A stretch of DNA of 64,000 nt from Alkalicoccus urumqiensis (GCF_002993335.1 NZ_PVNS01000007.1:124001-188000); one strand, 5' to 3'. Positions 44,915 through 53,651 are shown, counted from the stretch's first letter. A program made the numbers and translations. The notes: a model not told the origin generated them from the letters alone.

Positions 44915-44941
44915 TTATCGGCAGGGTTTTAGAGTTGTTTA
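44915..44941 (-). promoter_or_regulatory. Sigma-D promoter of csrA2-flagellin 2
   Basis: Minus strand TAAA, 15 bp, GCCGATAA: a near-perfect flagellar sigma promoter, about 207 bp upstream of csrA2. Confidence 0.85.
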
Positions 44942-45352
44942 GCACTTTCACGAAAAAATATTAAGTTAATTGAATCAATTTCTTAATGCCTCTTTTTGAA
45001 CATAAATCAGAGAGACAGCATTTATCTCTTTTCATTTTTAACTTATGCAGGCTATTCTATGATATCATTACCAAAAAATCCCAGTTGGATCTGTAAGTGA
45101 AAATAGGAAACAAAAAGTTAACTAGACAAGCGCTTCGTATACGTACTGATCTGCTGGTCTTTTCTAACTATATCCCGTGAACATGTTGCCTAACGAAATG
45201 CTGAAGCTTTCTTTTCAATTATTTTTATCAAAATTAGGGAAAGCCATTAAGTAACACGTTTTTTACTAAAATGGGTTTCATCCCCAAAAATATTTGGCTC
45301 CCCTAATGCACAAGCTATATAAATTTGCTCTTAAATTAATAGAAAATGTTTC

Positions 45353-45478
45353 TTATTCTTCTTTTCTCATCACTTCACCACAATTATCACATTTACCTGA
45401 CATAATTGATTTAGCCCCAATTACACCTTCCAACGATAGGTAAACATACTCTCCACATTTTGTGCAAAACATTATCAT
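45353..45478 (-). CDS. Small zinc-ribbon protein
   Basis: 41 residues (39 if the second ATG at 45472 is used). Two CxxC pairs, FCTKCGEY near the N-terminus and KCDNCGEV near the C-terminus, form a classic four-Cys zinc ribbon. AGGGGGT stands just before the start. It lies alone in an otherwise gene-free AT-rich interval (44942-45720) between flagellin units. The remainder of that interval shows no feature I can identify. The cysteine pattern and ribosome site support a real gene; function is unknown. Confidence 0.6.
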   Translation of the reverse strand: MIMFCTKCGEYVYLSLEGVIGAKSIMSGKCDNCGEVMRKEE

Positions 45479-45726
45479 TTACCCCCTAAGTTTATTCATA
45501 GAAATTAATTGTAATTTTCTTTTGACGGTCATATGTAAGGGCACTAATTATTTAGAATAATATAAAAATATAATGAATATTTAAATTTACTATCATTTTA
45601 GAATCCAGAACAATCCCATCTTCCCCATAAGACATTCGCTTACCTACATGATTAATTTCTGAAAACGTCCTAGTATAATATAGTATTAATCTGCTTACAA
45701 TACAAGAGCGCAAAATAAAGAAAAGA

Positions 45727-45745
45727 CCTCAGCCGAAGCTGAAGC
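45727..45745 (-). terminator. Terminator of hag
   Basis: CTCAGC-CGAA-GCTGAAG hairpin, preceded on the plus strand by AAAGAAAAG, giving Ts on the minus strand. Confidence 0.75.
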
Positions 45746-45767
45746 CTTTGTAAAAATACCAATCGAA

Positions 45768-47195
45768 TTATCCAAGTAGCTGCAGTACGGACTGCGGCTG
45801 CTGGTTCGCCTGCGCAAGCATCGACTGAGAAGCCTGAGAAAGGATGTTCGCACGAGTCTGCTCCATCATTTCTGCAGCCATGTCTACATCACGGATACGA
45901 GATTCCGCAGCAGACAGGTTCTCAGAAGAGTTATCCAGGTTGGAAATTGTGTGCTCGAGACGATTCTGGAATGAACCGAGCTCTGAACGCTGAGCAGAGA
46001 CTGTCTCAATAGCATCGTTGATGTCAGTGATCGCTGAGTCAGCAGAAGCCTGAGACGATATATCAATACCATTACCAGAAACTTCAATAGTGTCCCCAAA
46101 ACCAAACTGATCGTTTGCATTGTGCTCTAGTACGGTAGATGTAGTATCTGCTGTATCAACCCAGTTAGTTACTAGGTCAGCACTTGTTGCTGAGTTTCCC
46201 GAACCTCCGGCTGGATCAGTAGCACCCAATGCTACAATTTCTCCATTTGCATCTTTAAGGCCGACATCCCAGTTATCACCAAATGTACCGTCATTACTAA
46301 TATCCGCAATAGAGTAAGTGCCCGCTGAAAGGTCACTATCAGTAATTTCGATATCGCCAACAGCTTCAGTACCACCTTCAGTGACAGTTACTTCTGCTGG
46401 AACATTGTTAAATTCAATATCGTTATATCCATTGGTATTGTTATCAGTACCATCATAAGCGTAAAATTGAGTCCCGCCATCACTTACAGCAATGGCTTCC
46501 CCTTCAGAATCCACCATGAGATGCGATACGTCAGCAGCAGCTCCACTCCCAACTTCAGCATCGCCTGCTAGATCAGTTCCTTCATAGTCTTCCATTTCAA
46601 CAACAGAATACGTCCCATCTGTAAACTCTGTTTGATCTGTATCTGTTGTGACAGTGCCGTCCTCGGAGAAAGAAGCAGCTTCATTTCCACCCACGCCAAG
46701 CGCAGATGAGCTCATATCATCAATTGCAATTTCCATGTTTTGCCCTTCATTAGCACCAATCTGGAAAGTAGATTCTAGTGTGCCATCTAATAATTCTTGA
46801 GTATTAAATTGAGTAGTTTCGGAAATACGATCCAATTCTTCAGAAAGCTGGTCAACTTCTTTCTGAAGCTCTTCACGGTCCACTTCTACGTTTGTATCGT
46901 TGGCAGACTGAACGGAAAGTTCACGCATACGCTGCAGAATGGAGTGGGACTCGTCAAGTGCACCTTCTGCTGTCTGAATCATGGAAATACCGTCCTGTGC
47001 GTTACGGCTCGCCTGGTCCAGACCATTGATCTGTGCGCGCATCTTCTCGGAGATCGCAAGTCCTGCTGCATCGTCACCGGCGCGGTTAATACGCAGTCCG
47101 GAAGAAAGCTTCTCCATGGAGCTCTGCTGTGCATTCTGGTTGGCACCCATCTGACGGTGTGCATTCATTGCTGAAACGTTCGTGTTAATAATCAT
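45768..47195 (-). CDS. hag: Flagellin (main hag-type)
   Basis: Filament subunit of 475 residues. The position between fliD/fliS genes and the csrA-fliW pair corresponds to B. subtilis hag. Terminal D0/D1 domains are canonical (MIINTNVSAMNAHRQMG; ILSQASQSMLAQANQQPQS). The middle is acidic and AT-richer and aligns only in part with flagellin 2. ATG 47195 follows AGGAGG at 9 bp; a longer reading to 47291 is leader. That leader of about 105 nt contains GGAGGA overlapping the ribosome site, where CsrA would be expected to bind. A strong sigma-D promoter is at 47307. Confidence 0.95.
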   Translation of the reverse strand: MIINTNVSAMNAHRQMGANQNAQQSSMEKLSSGLRINRAGDDAAGLAISEKMRAQINGLDQASRNAQDGISMIQTAEGALDESHSILQRMRELSVQSANDTNVEVDREELQKEVDQLSEELDRISETTQFNTQELLDGTLESTFQIGANEGQNMEIAIDDMSSSALGVGGNEAASFSEDGTVTTDTDQTEFTDGTYSVVEMEDYEGTDLAGDAEVGSGAAADVSHLMVDSEGEAIAVSDGGTQFYAYDGTDNNTNGYNDIEFNNVPAEVTVTEGGTEAVGDIEITDSDLSAGTYSIADISNDGTFGDNWDVGLKDANGEIVALGATDPAGGSGNSATSADLVTNWVDTADTTSTVLEHNANDQFGFGDTIEVSGNGIDISSQASADSAITDINDAIETVSAQRSELGSFQNRLEHTISNLDNSSENLSAAESRIRDVDMAAEMMEQTRANILSQASQSMLAQANQQPQSVLQLLG

Positions 47196-47306
47196 AAGTA
47201 ATATCCTCCTTGATAGTTGCTTCCGCTCTCGTCCTTGAGTTCGGAAGGATCTTTTTTCAGTAACGATGTTCCCGTCGGCCGCCGGGCTCATCGCCTGATG
47301 TTCCTA

Positions 47307-47333
47307 GTATCGGAGCATAGGAAGAATTGTTTA
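47307..47333 (-). promoter_or_regulatory. Sigma-D promoter of hag
   Basis: Minus strand TAAA, 15 bp, TCCGATAC, about 112 bp upstream of the ATG; this leaves a long CsrA-type leader. Confidence 0.85.
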
Positions 47334-47373
47334 GGCTATAGAAGAACTTTTTTCAAAAGAATTTTGTGCAGAC

Positions 47374-47416
47374 AAAAAACCGGAGAAAACGGTTCGCCCG
47401 CTTCCTCCGGTTTTTT
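47374..47416 (-). terminator. Terminator of the LuxR-type regulator gene
   Basis: AAAAAACCGGAG/CTCCGGTTTTTT stem (47374-47385 with 47405-47416), ending 5 bp before the stop codon as read from the right. Confidence 0.85.
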
Positions 47417-47420
47417 CGGT

Positions 47421-48107
47421 TTACCTGACGGCGTCGACCCAGCCGTTGCGGATAATCGTTACCATCGCGTCGGTCCGGTCGTTTGCGCCGAGTTTTTTTA
47501 GTAAGTGACTGATGACGGTGCTGACAGTGGATGGGGCGAGATACATGAGCTCTGCGATTTTGCGGTTGTTGTGGCCGTCGAGAATGTGCTGGAGCACCGA
47601 GCGCTCGTTTTTCGTGAGCCGGTACTGCACGTCTTCTTCGCGGAGCACGAGCCGCTTGATCGGACGGTCGCGCATTTTCTGCTCATGCAGCTCGCGGACG
47701 AGGTCACTGTGAAGCGACTGCTCGAGGTAGACGCCGTAGGATTCAATCGTCTCTAGAACGGCTTCTCCGGAAGTATAGAGCGTGTGTAAGGACAAGATGC
47801 CGGCAAGCCCATCGGATAAGTATGGAATAAGTCCCTGACCGGGACGGCCGACGGTGACGGCGACGAGCTTTTTGTCTGGATGCTGCTGGATCATATGTTC
47901 CACCCAGTGCAGCACGTCCATCGTGGTTGACTCAATGAGCAGCAATATGTAATCAGCGTTCTGCGTGCCTGCCTGATCTCCGTGCTCAATCGTCACCTTC
48001 CGGGAGGCGAATGCCTGCTTGATCCGGCGGTCGGCAGTATCCGACACGTACTGGTGATAATCGAGGACGAGGACCTGATGATTCGGTGTACGAGATGATT
48101 CGAGCAT
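47421..48107 (-). CDS. DegU/LuxR-type regulator with degenerate receiver
   Basis: 228 residues. The C-terminus is a LuxR/NarL helix-turn-helix (RLTKNERSVLQHILDGHNNRKIAELMYLAPSTV, core HILDGHNNRKIAELM) ending NGWVDAVR, close to the DegU tail NGWVKVN. The N-terminus folds like a receiver (VLVLDYHQ, then DYILLLIES), but the phosphoacceptor Asp of DegU (VVLMDINM) is replaced by Leu (ILLLIES). Control by DegS-like phosphorylation is therefore unlikely. It sits between hag and csrA, where B. subtilis has no such gene, which suggests a role in flagellin control. GGAGGA precedes ATG. Confidence 0.82.
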   Translation of the reverse strand: MLESSRTPNHQVLVLDYHQYVSDTADRRIKQAFASRKVTIEHGDQAGTQNADYILLLIESTTMDVLHWVEHMIQQHPDKKLVAVTVGRPGQGLIPYLSDGLAGILSLHTLYTSGEAVLETIESYGVYLEQSLHSDLVRELHEQKMRDRPIKRLVLREEDVQYRLTKNERSVLQHILDGHNNRKIAELMYLAPSTVSTVISHLLKKLGANDRTDAMVTIIRNGWVDAVR

Positions 48108-48301
48108 GAAAACGGATCCTCCCTGCTTGTAGTCTACCCATAAGAATACACCTTAAGAAAAAAAACGACAAGATTCGATATTCACGATTTTTCGGATAAC
48201 GGAGGAAAACGCTCCCAAAAACAGTTCAAAAAATGGCCGTTCCTGGTGCATCACACCGGGAAAATCCGTCTATAGACTCCGAACAATAGAGGACCGAAGC
48301 A

Positions 48302-48538
48302 CTATTTTTCATTTTTTGGGTTTTCCGTAGTCCATTTTTCTAAAATAGACAGGTCCGACCCTGCGGCCTCCGCATTTTCTTCCTGAATCGCTAAATAAAT
48401 TTCTTTCCGGTGGATGTCGACATTTCTCGGTGCCTCGATGCCGATTTTCACCTGGTCACCGTCTACACTGATGACGCGGATCTCAATATCATCGCCGATT
48501 TGAATCGACTGGTTCTGTTTCCGGGAGAGAACGAGCAT
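48302..48538 (-). CDS. csrA: Carbon storage regulator CsrA (canonical)
   Basis: 78 residues with the full CsrA pattern: [22 protein letters not shown], then [22 protein letters not shown], which carries the RNA-binding Arg after His. It acts as a dimer that blocks the hag ribosome site. Its free level is set by FliW, encoded just upstream; fliW stop and csrA start abut with no gap, so they are coupled. The C-terminal 20 residues form a short acidic tail. A diverged paralogue lies at 44472. Confidence 0.96.
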   Translation of the reverse strand: MLVLSRKQNQSIQIGDDIEIRVISVDGDQVKIGIEAPRNVDIHRKEIYLAIQEENAEAAGSDLSILEKWTTENPKNEK

Positions 48539-48976
48539 TTACCTCTCCTCCTTTGCGGTCACAGGAATCGGCGTGCGCGTCTCGTACTGCTGCAGCGCCA
48601 CCTGGCGTCCGAGGTGCTTTACGTGGTTAATAACCACCGGCCCCCGCAGATTTGCCGTCGACGTCTCGAAGCTGTCTTTCAGCGTCAGGATCACAAACAG
48701 CGACACATCCGTCTCCGCTTCAATCTCCAGCATCTCCAGCGTCTGATCTGACAGCGCCACTTCATAGTCCGGAAACGTCGCAAACGGCTCCATCACAATA
48801 AACGCCAACCCCGCCGTCTGAATCGACTGCAGAATATAAAACGGACTCGGCCCCTCGCCGAACGGAAGCAGAATAAACTCCTTCTCCTCCTCAAAACTCG
48901 GAATCCCCGCAGGAAACCGCGTCACATGTTCCTCATTAATCTCCACCGTGCCGCTGTACTTCGTCTCGATACGCAT
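48539..48976 (-). CDS. fliW: Flagellar assembly factor FliW
   Basis: 145 residues of the FliW fold (GIPSFEEEKEFILLPFGEGPSPFYILQS, core PFYILQSIQTAGLAFIV). In Bacillus FliW binds either flagellin or CsrA. When flagellin accumulates in the cytoplasm, FliW is titrated and CsrA represses hag. ATG 48976 is preceded by GGAGGG. Abutting csrA downstream and yviE upstream reproduce the canonical order. With a second CsrA and three flagellins in this window, FliW may have more partners than in B. subtilis. Confidence 0.96.
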   Translation of the reverse strand: MRIETKYSGTVEINEEHVTRFPAGIPSFEEEKEFILLPFGEGPSPFYILQSIQTAGLAFIVMEPFATFPDYEVALSDQTLEMLEIEAETDVSLFVILTLKDSFETSTANLRGPVVINHVKHLGRQVALQQYETRTPIPVTAKEER

Positions 48977-49226
48977 ACGTCGTCCCTCCTGAATAATGCA
49001 GACAAGGAGCCGGACAACCGACTCCCCTGGCTGGTGAATAATAACCTAACTGATAAAAATTATGTACCTGTCGCAACAAACTCCCGAAAAAAGAGAATGC
49101 AAAAGGACTCTCCTTACCTAAAGTGAATCAATGGTTCTTTTCTAAAACCACAGCAGTATAGCTTGGTTCAGAGGAAGTTTCTAAAGAAAGACTTTAGATC
49201 TTAAATAAAAAAAGAGAATTCCGCGC

Positions 49227-49357
49227 TTCGAAGCGTCGGCAGGGACGCCTGTGGGATCAGCGCAGTCTGAAGATCCATTCTGACGAAGCCCCGCTTCGGC
49301 AGAATTAGCTGAAGACAAGCCCCACGGCAAGCCTCTGCCGCTAAGCGCAGAAGCGCA
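49227..49357. repeat. Structured intergenic repeat C, copy 2
   Basis: Inverted copy of 29332-29460. The conserved blocks match almost base for base. The central hairpin (ATTCTG-CGAAGC/GCTTCG-CAGAAT when read in the same sense) has different bases but keeps its pairing. It occupies the gap between fliW and yviE; the rest of 48977-49226 shows nothing notable. Confidence 0.8.
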
Positions 49358-49388
49358 CTAATAAACGTTCTTAACCGTCAGGTTAATC

Positions 49389-49970
49389 TTAGAGTCCCCG
49401 ATCCACACTCCCGCCGACAGCTTCAAATGAAATCTGGTTCTTCTGCTGCTGGTAGATCGACAGCTCCCAGCGCGGGATGGTAATCTCCGGTTCGTTCACC
49501 TGGACGTTGATCTGCGGGTCCGGCCAGTCGGAGCGTATCGTCAGCTCCGACGGTGTGAAATCGATGCGGACTTTCTCCGTTCCGCTCGGCACCGCCGCGT
49601 ACGTCACCTGTCTCGGTTCGATCAATCCGCGTCCTTCAGCGAGTGCAGCAATCGGATTGCCGCCGTTCTCGATGCTCCGGAGCGCATCACCGTCCTGCAC
49701 AACTTTGGCAATGTAGGAAAGGACGTTTTGATTCGCACGGTTGGCATGCTCTTCGTTTCGAACGAGGATGCTTTTTACATCCGCGTCGGCAAACGCCGCC
49801 GACTGGTCGATGCGGAGCACGGGATCGGTCGTGCTCATTTCAAGCGTTCCCTGCAGTTCCTGCTGAATATCGAGATCCGCCGGCCGCTGCGTAATCTGCA
49901 TCGGCGGCCGCTCGTGCGTCATGCCGATTTTCGCCGGCTGCTGGTGAATGTGCACCTGCACCATACTCAT
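49389..49970 (-). CDS. yviE: DUF6470 protein YviE
   Basis: 193 residues with the DUF6470 opening (HIHQQPAKIGMTHERPPMQI) and closing (EPEITIPRWELSIYQQQ). The family is found almost only between flgL and fliW in Bacilli. Its role is unknown but presumably flagellar. It is soluble, with beta-rich ends and a helical middle (NEEHANRANQNVLSYIAKVV). GGGAGC precedes ATG. It is 33 bp downstream of flgL and was probably transcribed with it before repeat C was placed after it. Confidence 0.9.
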   Translation of the reverse strand: MSMVQVHIHQQPAKIGMTHERPPMQITQRPADLDIQQELQGTLEMSTTDPVLRIDQSAAFADADVKSILVRNEEHANRANQNVLSYIAKVVQDGDALRSIENGGNPIAALAEGRGLIEPRQVTYAAVPSGTEKVRIDFTPSELTIRSDWPDPQINVQVNEPEITIPRWELSIYQQQKNQISFEAVGGSVDRGL

Positions 49971-50003
49971 GCGCCCCGCTCCCTTCCTAGTTTACCAGAA
50001 TTT

Positions 50004-51149
50004 CTAGCGTAAGAAATCGACGAGTGTCGGCTGAATGATCCGGGAGCCGGAGGCGAGCGCCGCCCGGTGGACGTTTTCCTGCGACATCATGTCGGTAATG
50101 ACTTTTTCCATCTCCGCGTCTTCGTTATCCGACATGATCCGCTTGGCGATCACTTCCTGCTCCTGCACGCGGCTGTCGATCATCTCGACGCGGTTCACGC
50201 GGGCACCGAGTTCGGCGCGTTCGTTGACGGAGTTATTAATGTGCACGTCCACGACGTCGAGCATCGCCTGCAGATCCTTCGTTTCTGTATCCGGATCCTC
50301 CAGCATGTTCTCGAGCGCCTTCAAGTCGCCGAACAGCTGGTTGGAAAACACGTTCTGCGGATTGACGTTCACGTTCACGTTGACGCCTTTTAACAGCTCA
50401 ATGTTCACGTCACGCCCGTTTGTTGACACGGCATCCTGGTCGGAGAAAATGACTTCACTTTCCCGGACAGGCCGGTCACCGTCCGGTCCGCGGTACGTAA
50501 TGTTCTGCGCACTGCCGTTTTCCACCGTCATCTCCAGCGTATGCTCGCCGCTTCTAAATGTCATCGTGCCTGTTCCATCGGTAACGTCTGTATTATCACT
50601 GTCAAGCGTATACGCATTGCCGCGGTACGTCGTATCGACGGAGAAATCATCCGCCCCGTCGGCAGCGAGGGACTCGAGCATGCCGGTCGTACCGATATCC
50701 ATGCGGCTTAAATCAATCGGATCGTTCGTCGTATTCGTGCCGTTAAAAATGTATTTGTTGTTATTTTTCGTGTTCCCCAGTGACATCAAGTGCTCTCTCA
50801 GCTGCGCCACTTCTTTAGCGATATTGGCGCGCTGCCCGGATTCGTAGCTGTCATTCGATGCCTGTACGCCAAGCTCACGCACCCGCTGCAGCGAGTTCGT
50901 CGCCTTATCGAGCGTCGCATCGGACGTCTCCATCCAGTTGTACGCCTCGGACAGATTCCGCTGAAACTGGCCGGTTTCCGTCACCTGCGTGCGGTAGCGC
51001 ACCCCGTTCATGGCCACGACCGGATCCTGGGAGGCACGCGTTATTTTCTTCCCGGAGGACAGCTGATCCTGAAACCCCCGCAGTTTTTCATAGCTCGTAC
51101 TCAAATTCGAAAGCGAGCTCTGCTGAATCATCGACTGCGTCACGCGCAT
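50004..51149 (-). CDS. flgL: Flagellar hook-associated protein 3 (FlgL)
   Basis: 381 residues. The N-terminus (MRVTQSMIQQSSLSNLSTSY, then RGFQDQLSSGKKITRASQDP) and the C-terminal helix (VITDMMSQENVHRAALASGSRIIQPTLVDFLR) are the conserved filament-like D0/D1 parts. FlgL joins the hook-FlgK junction to the filament. The middle domain is acidic. It follows flgK by 19 bp in the flgM-flgN-flgK-flgL operon. Length is slightly above the B. subtilis protein (about 300), because of the longer variable domain. Confidence 0.96.
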   Translation of the reverse strand: MRVTQSMIQQSSLSNLSTSYEKLRGFQDQLSSGKKITRASQDPVVAMNGVRYRTQVTETGQFQRNLSEAYNWMETSDATLDKATNSLQRVRELGVQASNDSYESGQRANIAKEVAQLREHLMSLGNTKNNNKYIFNGTNTTNDPIDLSRMDIGTTGMLESLAADGADDFSVDTTYRGNAYTLDSDNTDVTDGTGTMTFRSGEHTLEMTVENGSAQNITYRGPDGDRPVRESEVIFSDQDAVSTNGRDVNIELLKGVNVNVNVNPQNVFSNQLFGDLKALENMLEDPDTETKDLQAMLDVVDVHINNSVNERAELGARVNRVEMIDSRVQEQEVIAKRIMSDNEDAEMEKVITDMMSQENVHRAALASGSRIIQPTLVDFLR

Positions 51150-51168
51150 CGTTCATACCCCCTGTTCA

Positions 51169-52836
51169 TTAGATCCCGACACGTCCCATGCCGTTAATGA
51201 CGCGGTCCAGAATTTCATCCATCGCCGTCAGATTCCGCGCCGCCGCGTTGTACGCATGCTGGAACTGAATCATCATCGACATTTCCTCATCGAGCGACAC
51301 GCTGCTCGTCGACATGCGCCGCTCCTCCACCGCATTGCGGAGTCCCGCCGTATTTTTCTCCAGACGCCCGGCCTCATTCGTATCGACCGCCATCTCCCCG
51401 ATCACCGACTGGTAGTAGCTCTGCACATTCGCCGTATTCCCCGCAAACGTCAGCTCCTCATCCTTCACATTCGCAAGCGCAAGCGCCCCCGAACCATCTC
51501 CGGCAAACGCTGTCCCGTCATCCTCGGACGCTGCCGCAATATTATCCAGACTGTCCTTAATTTCCTGCGACACATCAAAATTCTTCGCCACACCGACGAT
51601 CGCCTCATTATCCGCCGCATCCGCAAACCGGCCTGCAAGCCCCGTCGAAAAGAAATCCAGACCGTTATGTTCACCGCTTTTAATATCCATCATGTTCCAG
51701 TTGCCCTGGTGAACGGCATTAAACTCTTTGGCAAACGACGTGACTAACGTGTCCAGCTCGCTCAGCATATTGGGGAAGATGCCCTCAATACTGCTGACGT
51801 CGGTTACTTCACCGTTCTCGTCCGCATCCGTATACCCGTACGCCTCCACGATGCCGCGGAGCGATCCGCCGGCACCGAACGAAGAGAAGTCCATCTCCAT
51901 TTCCTCGCCGCCGCTCAGTAGGGAAATGCTCCGGACCGGATCCTGGAGCTGTTCCCCCGCGGGACTGCCGTCCGGAAACGATGCGTAGTTTATTTTCACC
52001 TGGTTATGTGTGAGGTTGCGTCCGTTGACGAGTACCATGTCCTGTTCATTGCCGTCGGCATCGGTCATTTTGATCGGTTTGCCGTTGTCGTCAATGGCCG
52101 TGATATGGTAGCTGCCGTCGGCCTGGTCCTTCGACTGCCCGCCGTTTGCGATCCGCTCGACTTTAATGTTCATCTGGCTGGAGAGCTCATCGACGAGGAC
52201 GTCGCGCTGGTCATACAGGTCGTTTGGCAGCTGGCCGTGCGGCTCCACTGATGCAATCTGCCGGTTTAAGTCATTTAACTGACGCAGTTTGGAGTTCAGG
52301 CTGTTTTCCTGCACGCCGATCTCCGATTTGTAGTCGCGCTGAATGGATTCAAGCGACTGATAGGACGAGCCGATCGTTTCGGCAAGCGCAATCCCGCGCT
52401 GGCGCACGACTGAGCGCGCACCGGAGTCCTCCGGGTTGACCGACAAGTCCTGAAGCGATTCCCAGAACCGGTCCATCGTCTGTGCGATGCCGTCATCCGA
52501 CGGTTCGTTCATAATGTCTTCCATTTTCGTCAGTGCATCCACGCGCGCGCCCCAGTAGCCGTTTTTCTGGTTCTCTTCGCGGTACTGAACGTCTAAAAAC
52601 GCCTCGCGCACGCGCTGCACGCTTTCTGCTTCCGAGCCGGTTCCCATCTGTCCCGGAATTGCCGGTTTGTTAAACGCCGCCTGCGGGAATGCGAGCGACT
52701 GCTGAATGTTGACGCGCTGGCGTGAATATCCTTCTGTATTGGCGTTGGAGATGTTATGTCCGACCGTTTTCAGCGCCGCCTGATTCGTGCTGAGCGCCCG
52801 GCGCATCGTCTCCAGTCCACTAAACGTTGAGAGCAT
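51169..52836 (-). CDS. flgK: Flagellar hook-associated protein 1 (FlgK)
   Basis: 555 residues. N-terminal MLSTFSGLETMRRALSTNQ and VGHNISNANTEGYSRQRV are the rod/hook signature. The C-terminal SVSLDEEMSMMIQFQHAYNAAARNLTAMDE is the conserved D0 helix region. It forms the first junction zone between hook and filament after export with its chaperone FlgN, encoded 47 bp upstream. Complete, with no frameshift. A GAAGGGACGAA site precedes ATG. Confidence 0.97.
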   Translation of the reverse strand: MLSTFSGLETMRRALSTNQAALKTVGHNISNANTEGYSRQRVNIQQSLAFPQAAFNKPAIPGQMGTGSEAESVQRVREAFLDVQYREENQKNGYWGARVDALTKMEDIMNEPSDDGIAQTMDRFWESLQDLSVNPEDSGARSVVRQRGIALAETIGSSYQSLESIQRDYKSEIGVQENSLNSKLRQLNDLNRQIASVEPHGQLPNDLYDQRDVLVDELSSQMNIKVERIANGGQSKDQADGSYHITAIDDNGKPIKMTDADGNEQDMVLVNGRNLTHNQVKINYASFPDGSPAGEQLQDPVRSISLLSGGEEMEMDFSSFGAGGSLRGIVEAYGYTDADENGEVTDVSSIEGIFPNMLSELDTLVTSFAKEFNAVHQGNWNMMDIKSGEHNGLDFFSTGLAGRFADAADNEAIVGVAKNFDVSQEIKDSLDNIAAASEDDGTAFAGDGSGALALANVKDEELTFAGNTANVQSYYQSVIGEMAVDTNEAGRLEKNTAGLRNAVEERRMSTSSVSLDEEMSMMIQFQHAYNAAARNLTAMDEILDRVINGMGRVGI

Positions 52837-52883
52837 ATACGTTTCGTCCCTTCTTCGTTATCTCACACTCAAAAAAGAGCGGT

Positions 52884-53375
52884 CTAGGCTTTCGAATCAA
52901 ACAAAGACCGCCCTTTATCATCGGAATCATCGCCGCCCCGGCCCGAGTAGTTATCTGAAAGCATCTGTCCGGGCTGCACCGCATCCATCGTCAGATGCAC
53001 AAACTTCAGCGAATCCTCAATCAGCTGCCGGTTCAGGTCGTTCTGCTCCTGAAGTGCTGTAATCTCTCCGGCGAGCGTTTCGTAAAGCGCACGGAACTCC
53101 TCCTGATCATCGCGTGAAAACGCGGGCATCAGCTGTTCCATCGTCGCATCCTGTGCGGCAATGCCGTTTTCACGGAGCCACTGGTGCACGATCGTCTGCC
53201 GCGCCTTCTCCAGCTGGTTCAGCCGCGCAATCAAAGGCGTCTCCTGCTTCAGCGTCTGATCGAGTCCGTCGATATCGCCTTTCGTTACCGCCTTCTGCTT
53301 CCTGCGTGCCAGCTCATTCAACTGTTCGTGCGTCTGAATCAGCGCACGGAAGATTTTTTTCAGATCCTCAGTCAT
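52884..53375 (-). CDS. flgN: FlgK/FlgL export chaperone FlgN
   Basis: 163 residues, predicted all-helical (LIQTHEQLNELARRKQKAV; LIARLNQLEKARQ), matching FlgN/YvyG. It binds the C-termini of FlgK and FlgL before export. The tail SLFDSKA echoes the pattern seen at the end of other Bacillus FlgN proteins. It is 18 bp downstream of flgM and 47 bp upstream of flgK. Slightly rich in Asp near the C-terminus (GGDDSDDKG). Sequence conservation is low in this family, so synteny carries part of the assignment. Confidence 0.9.
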   Translation of the reverse strand: MTEDLKKIFRALIQTHEQLNELARRKQKAVTKGDIDGLDQTLKQETPLIARLNQLEKARQTIVHQWLRENGIAAQDATMEQLMPAFSRDDQEEFRALYETLAGEITALQEQNDLNRQLIEDSLKFVHLTMDAVQPGQMLSDNYSGRGGDDSDDKGRSLFDSKA

Positions 53376-53393
53376 GCCGGGCCCCTTTCCTGC

Positions 53394-53651
53394 TTACTTA
53401 TTCCAAAAGTCGTACATGTTCCGGGCCGTCTGCATCGGGTCCGGCTTGTACGTACCGTCCTGCACCTGCTGCTTCAGCGCTTCCACGCGCTCCTGCCGTG
53501 CGGCCTGAAACTCACTCGTCTTCGCCATATTCATCGCTTCGCTGGAAATCTCGAGCTTGTCCGATTTCTGCTGCGCCTTATTTTCCTGCTTCTGCTGCAC
53601 TTCCTGCAGCTTCTTGTAGGCGTTCACCGACTGCATCGGGTTAATCTTCAC
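53394..53651 (-). CDS. flgM: Anti-sigma-D factor FlgM
   Basis: 85 residues with the FlgM pattern: N-terminal MKINPMQSVNAYKKLQ, and a C-terminal sigma-binding helical part (RQERVEALKQQVQDGTYKPD). It holds sigma-D inactive until hook completion. A sigma-D promoter lies directly upstream (53725-53751), so flgM is under feedback of the factor it inhibits, as in B. subtilis. In most Bacilli yvyF immediately precedes flgM. Here about 2.7 kb of repeats and a NERD gene separate them, so flgM must rely on its own promoter. Confidence 0.93.
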   Translation of the reverse strand: MKINPMQSVNAYKKLQEVQQKQENKAQQKSDKLEISSEAMNMAKTSEFQAARQERVEALKQQVQDGTYKPDPMQTARNMYDFWNK

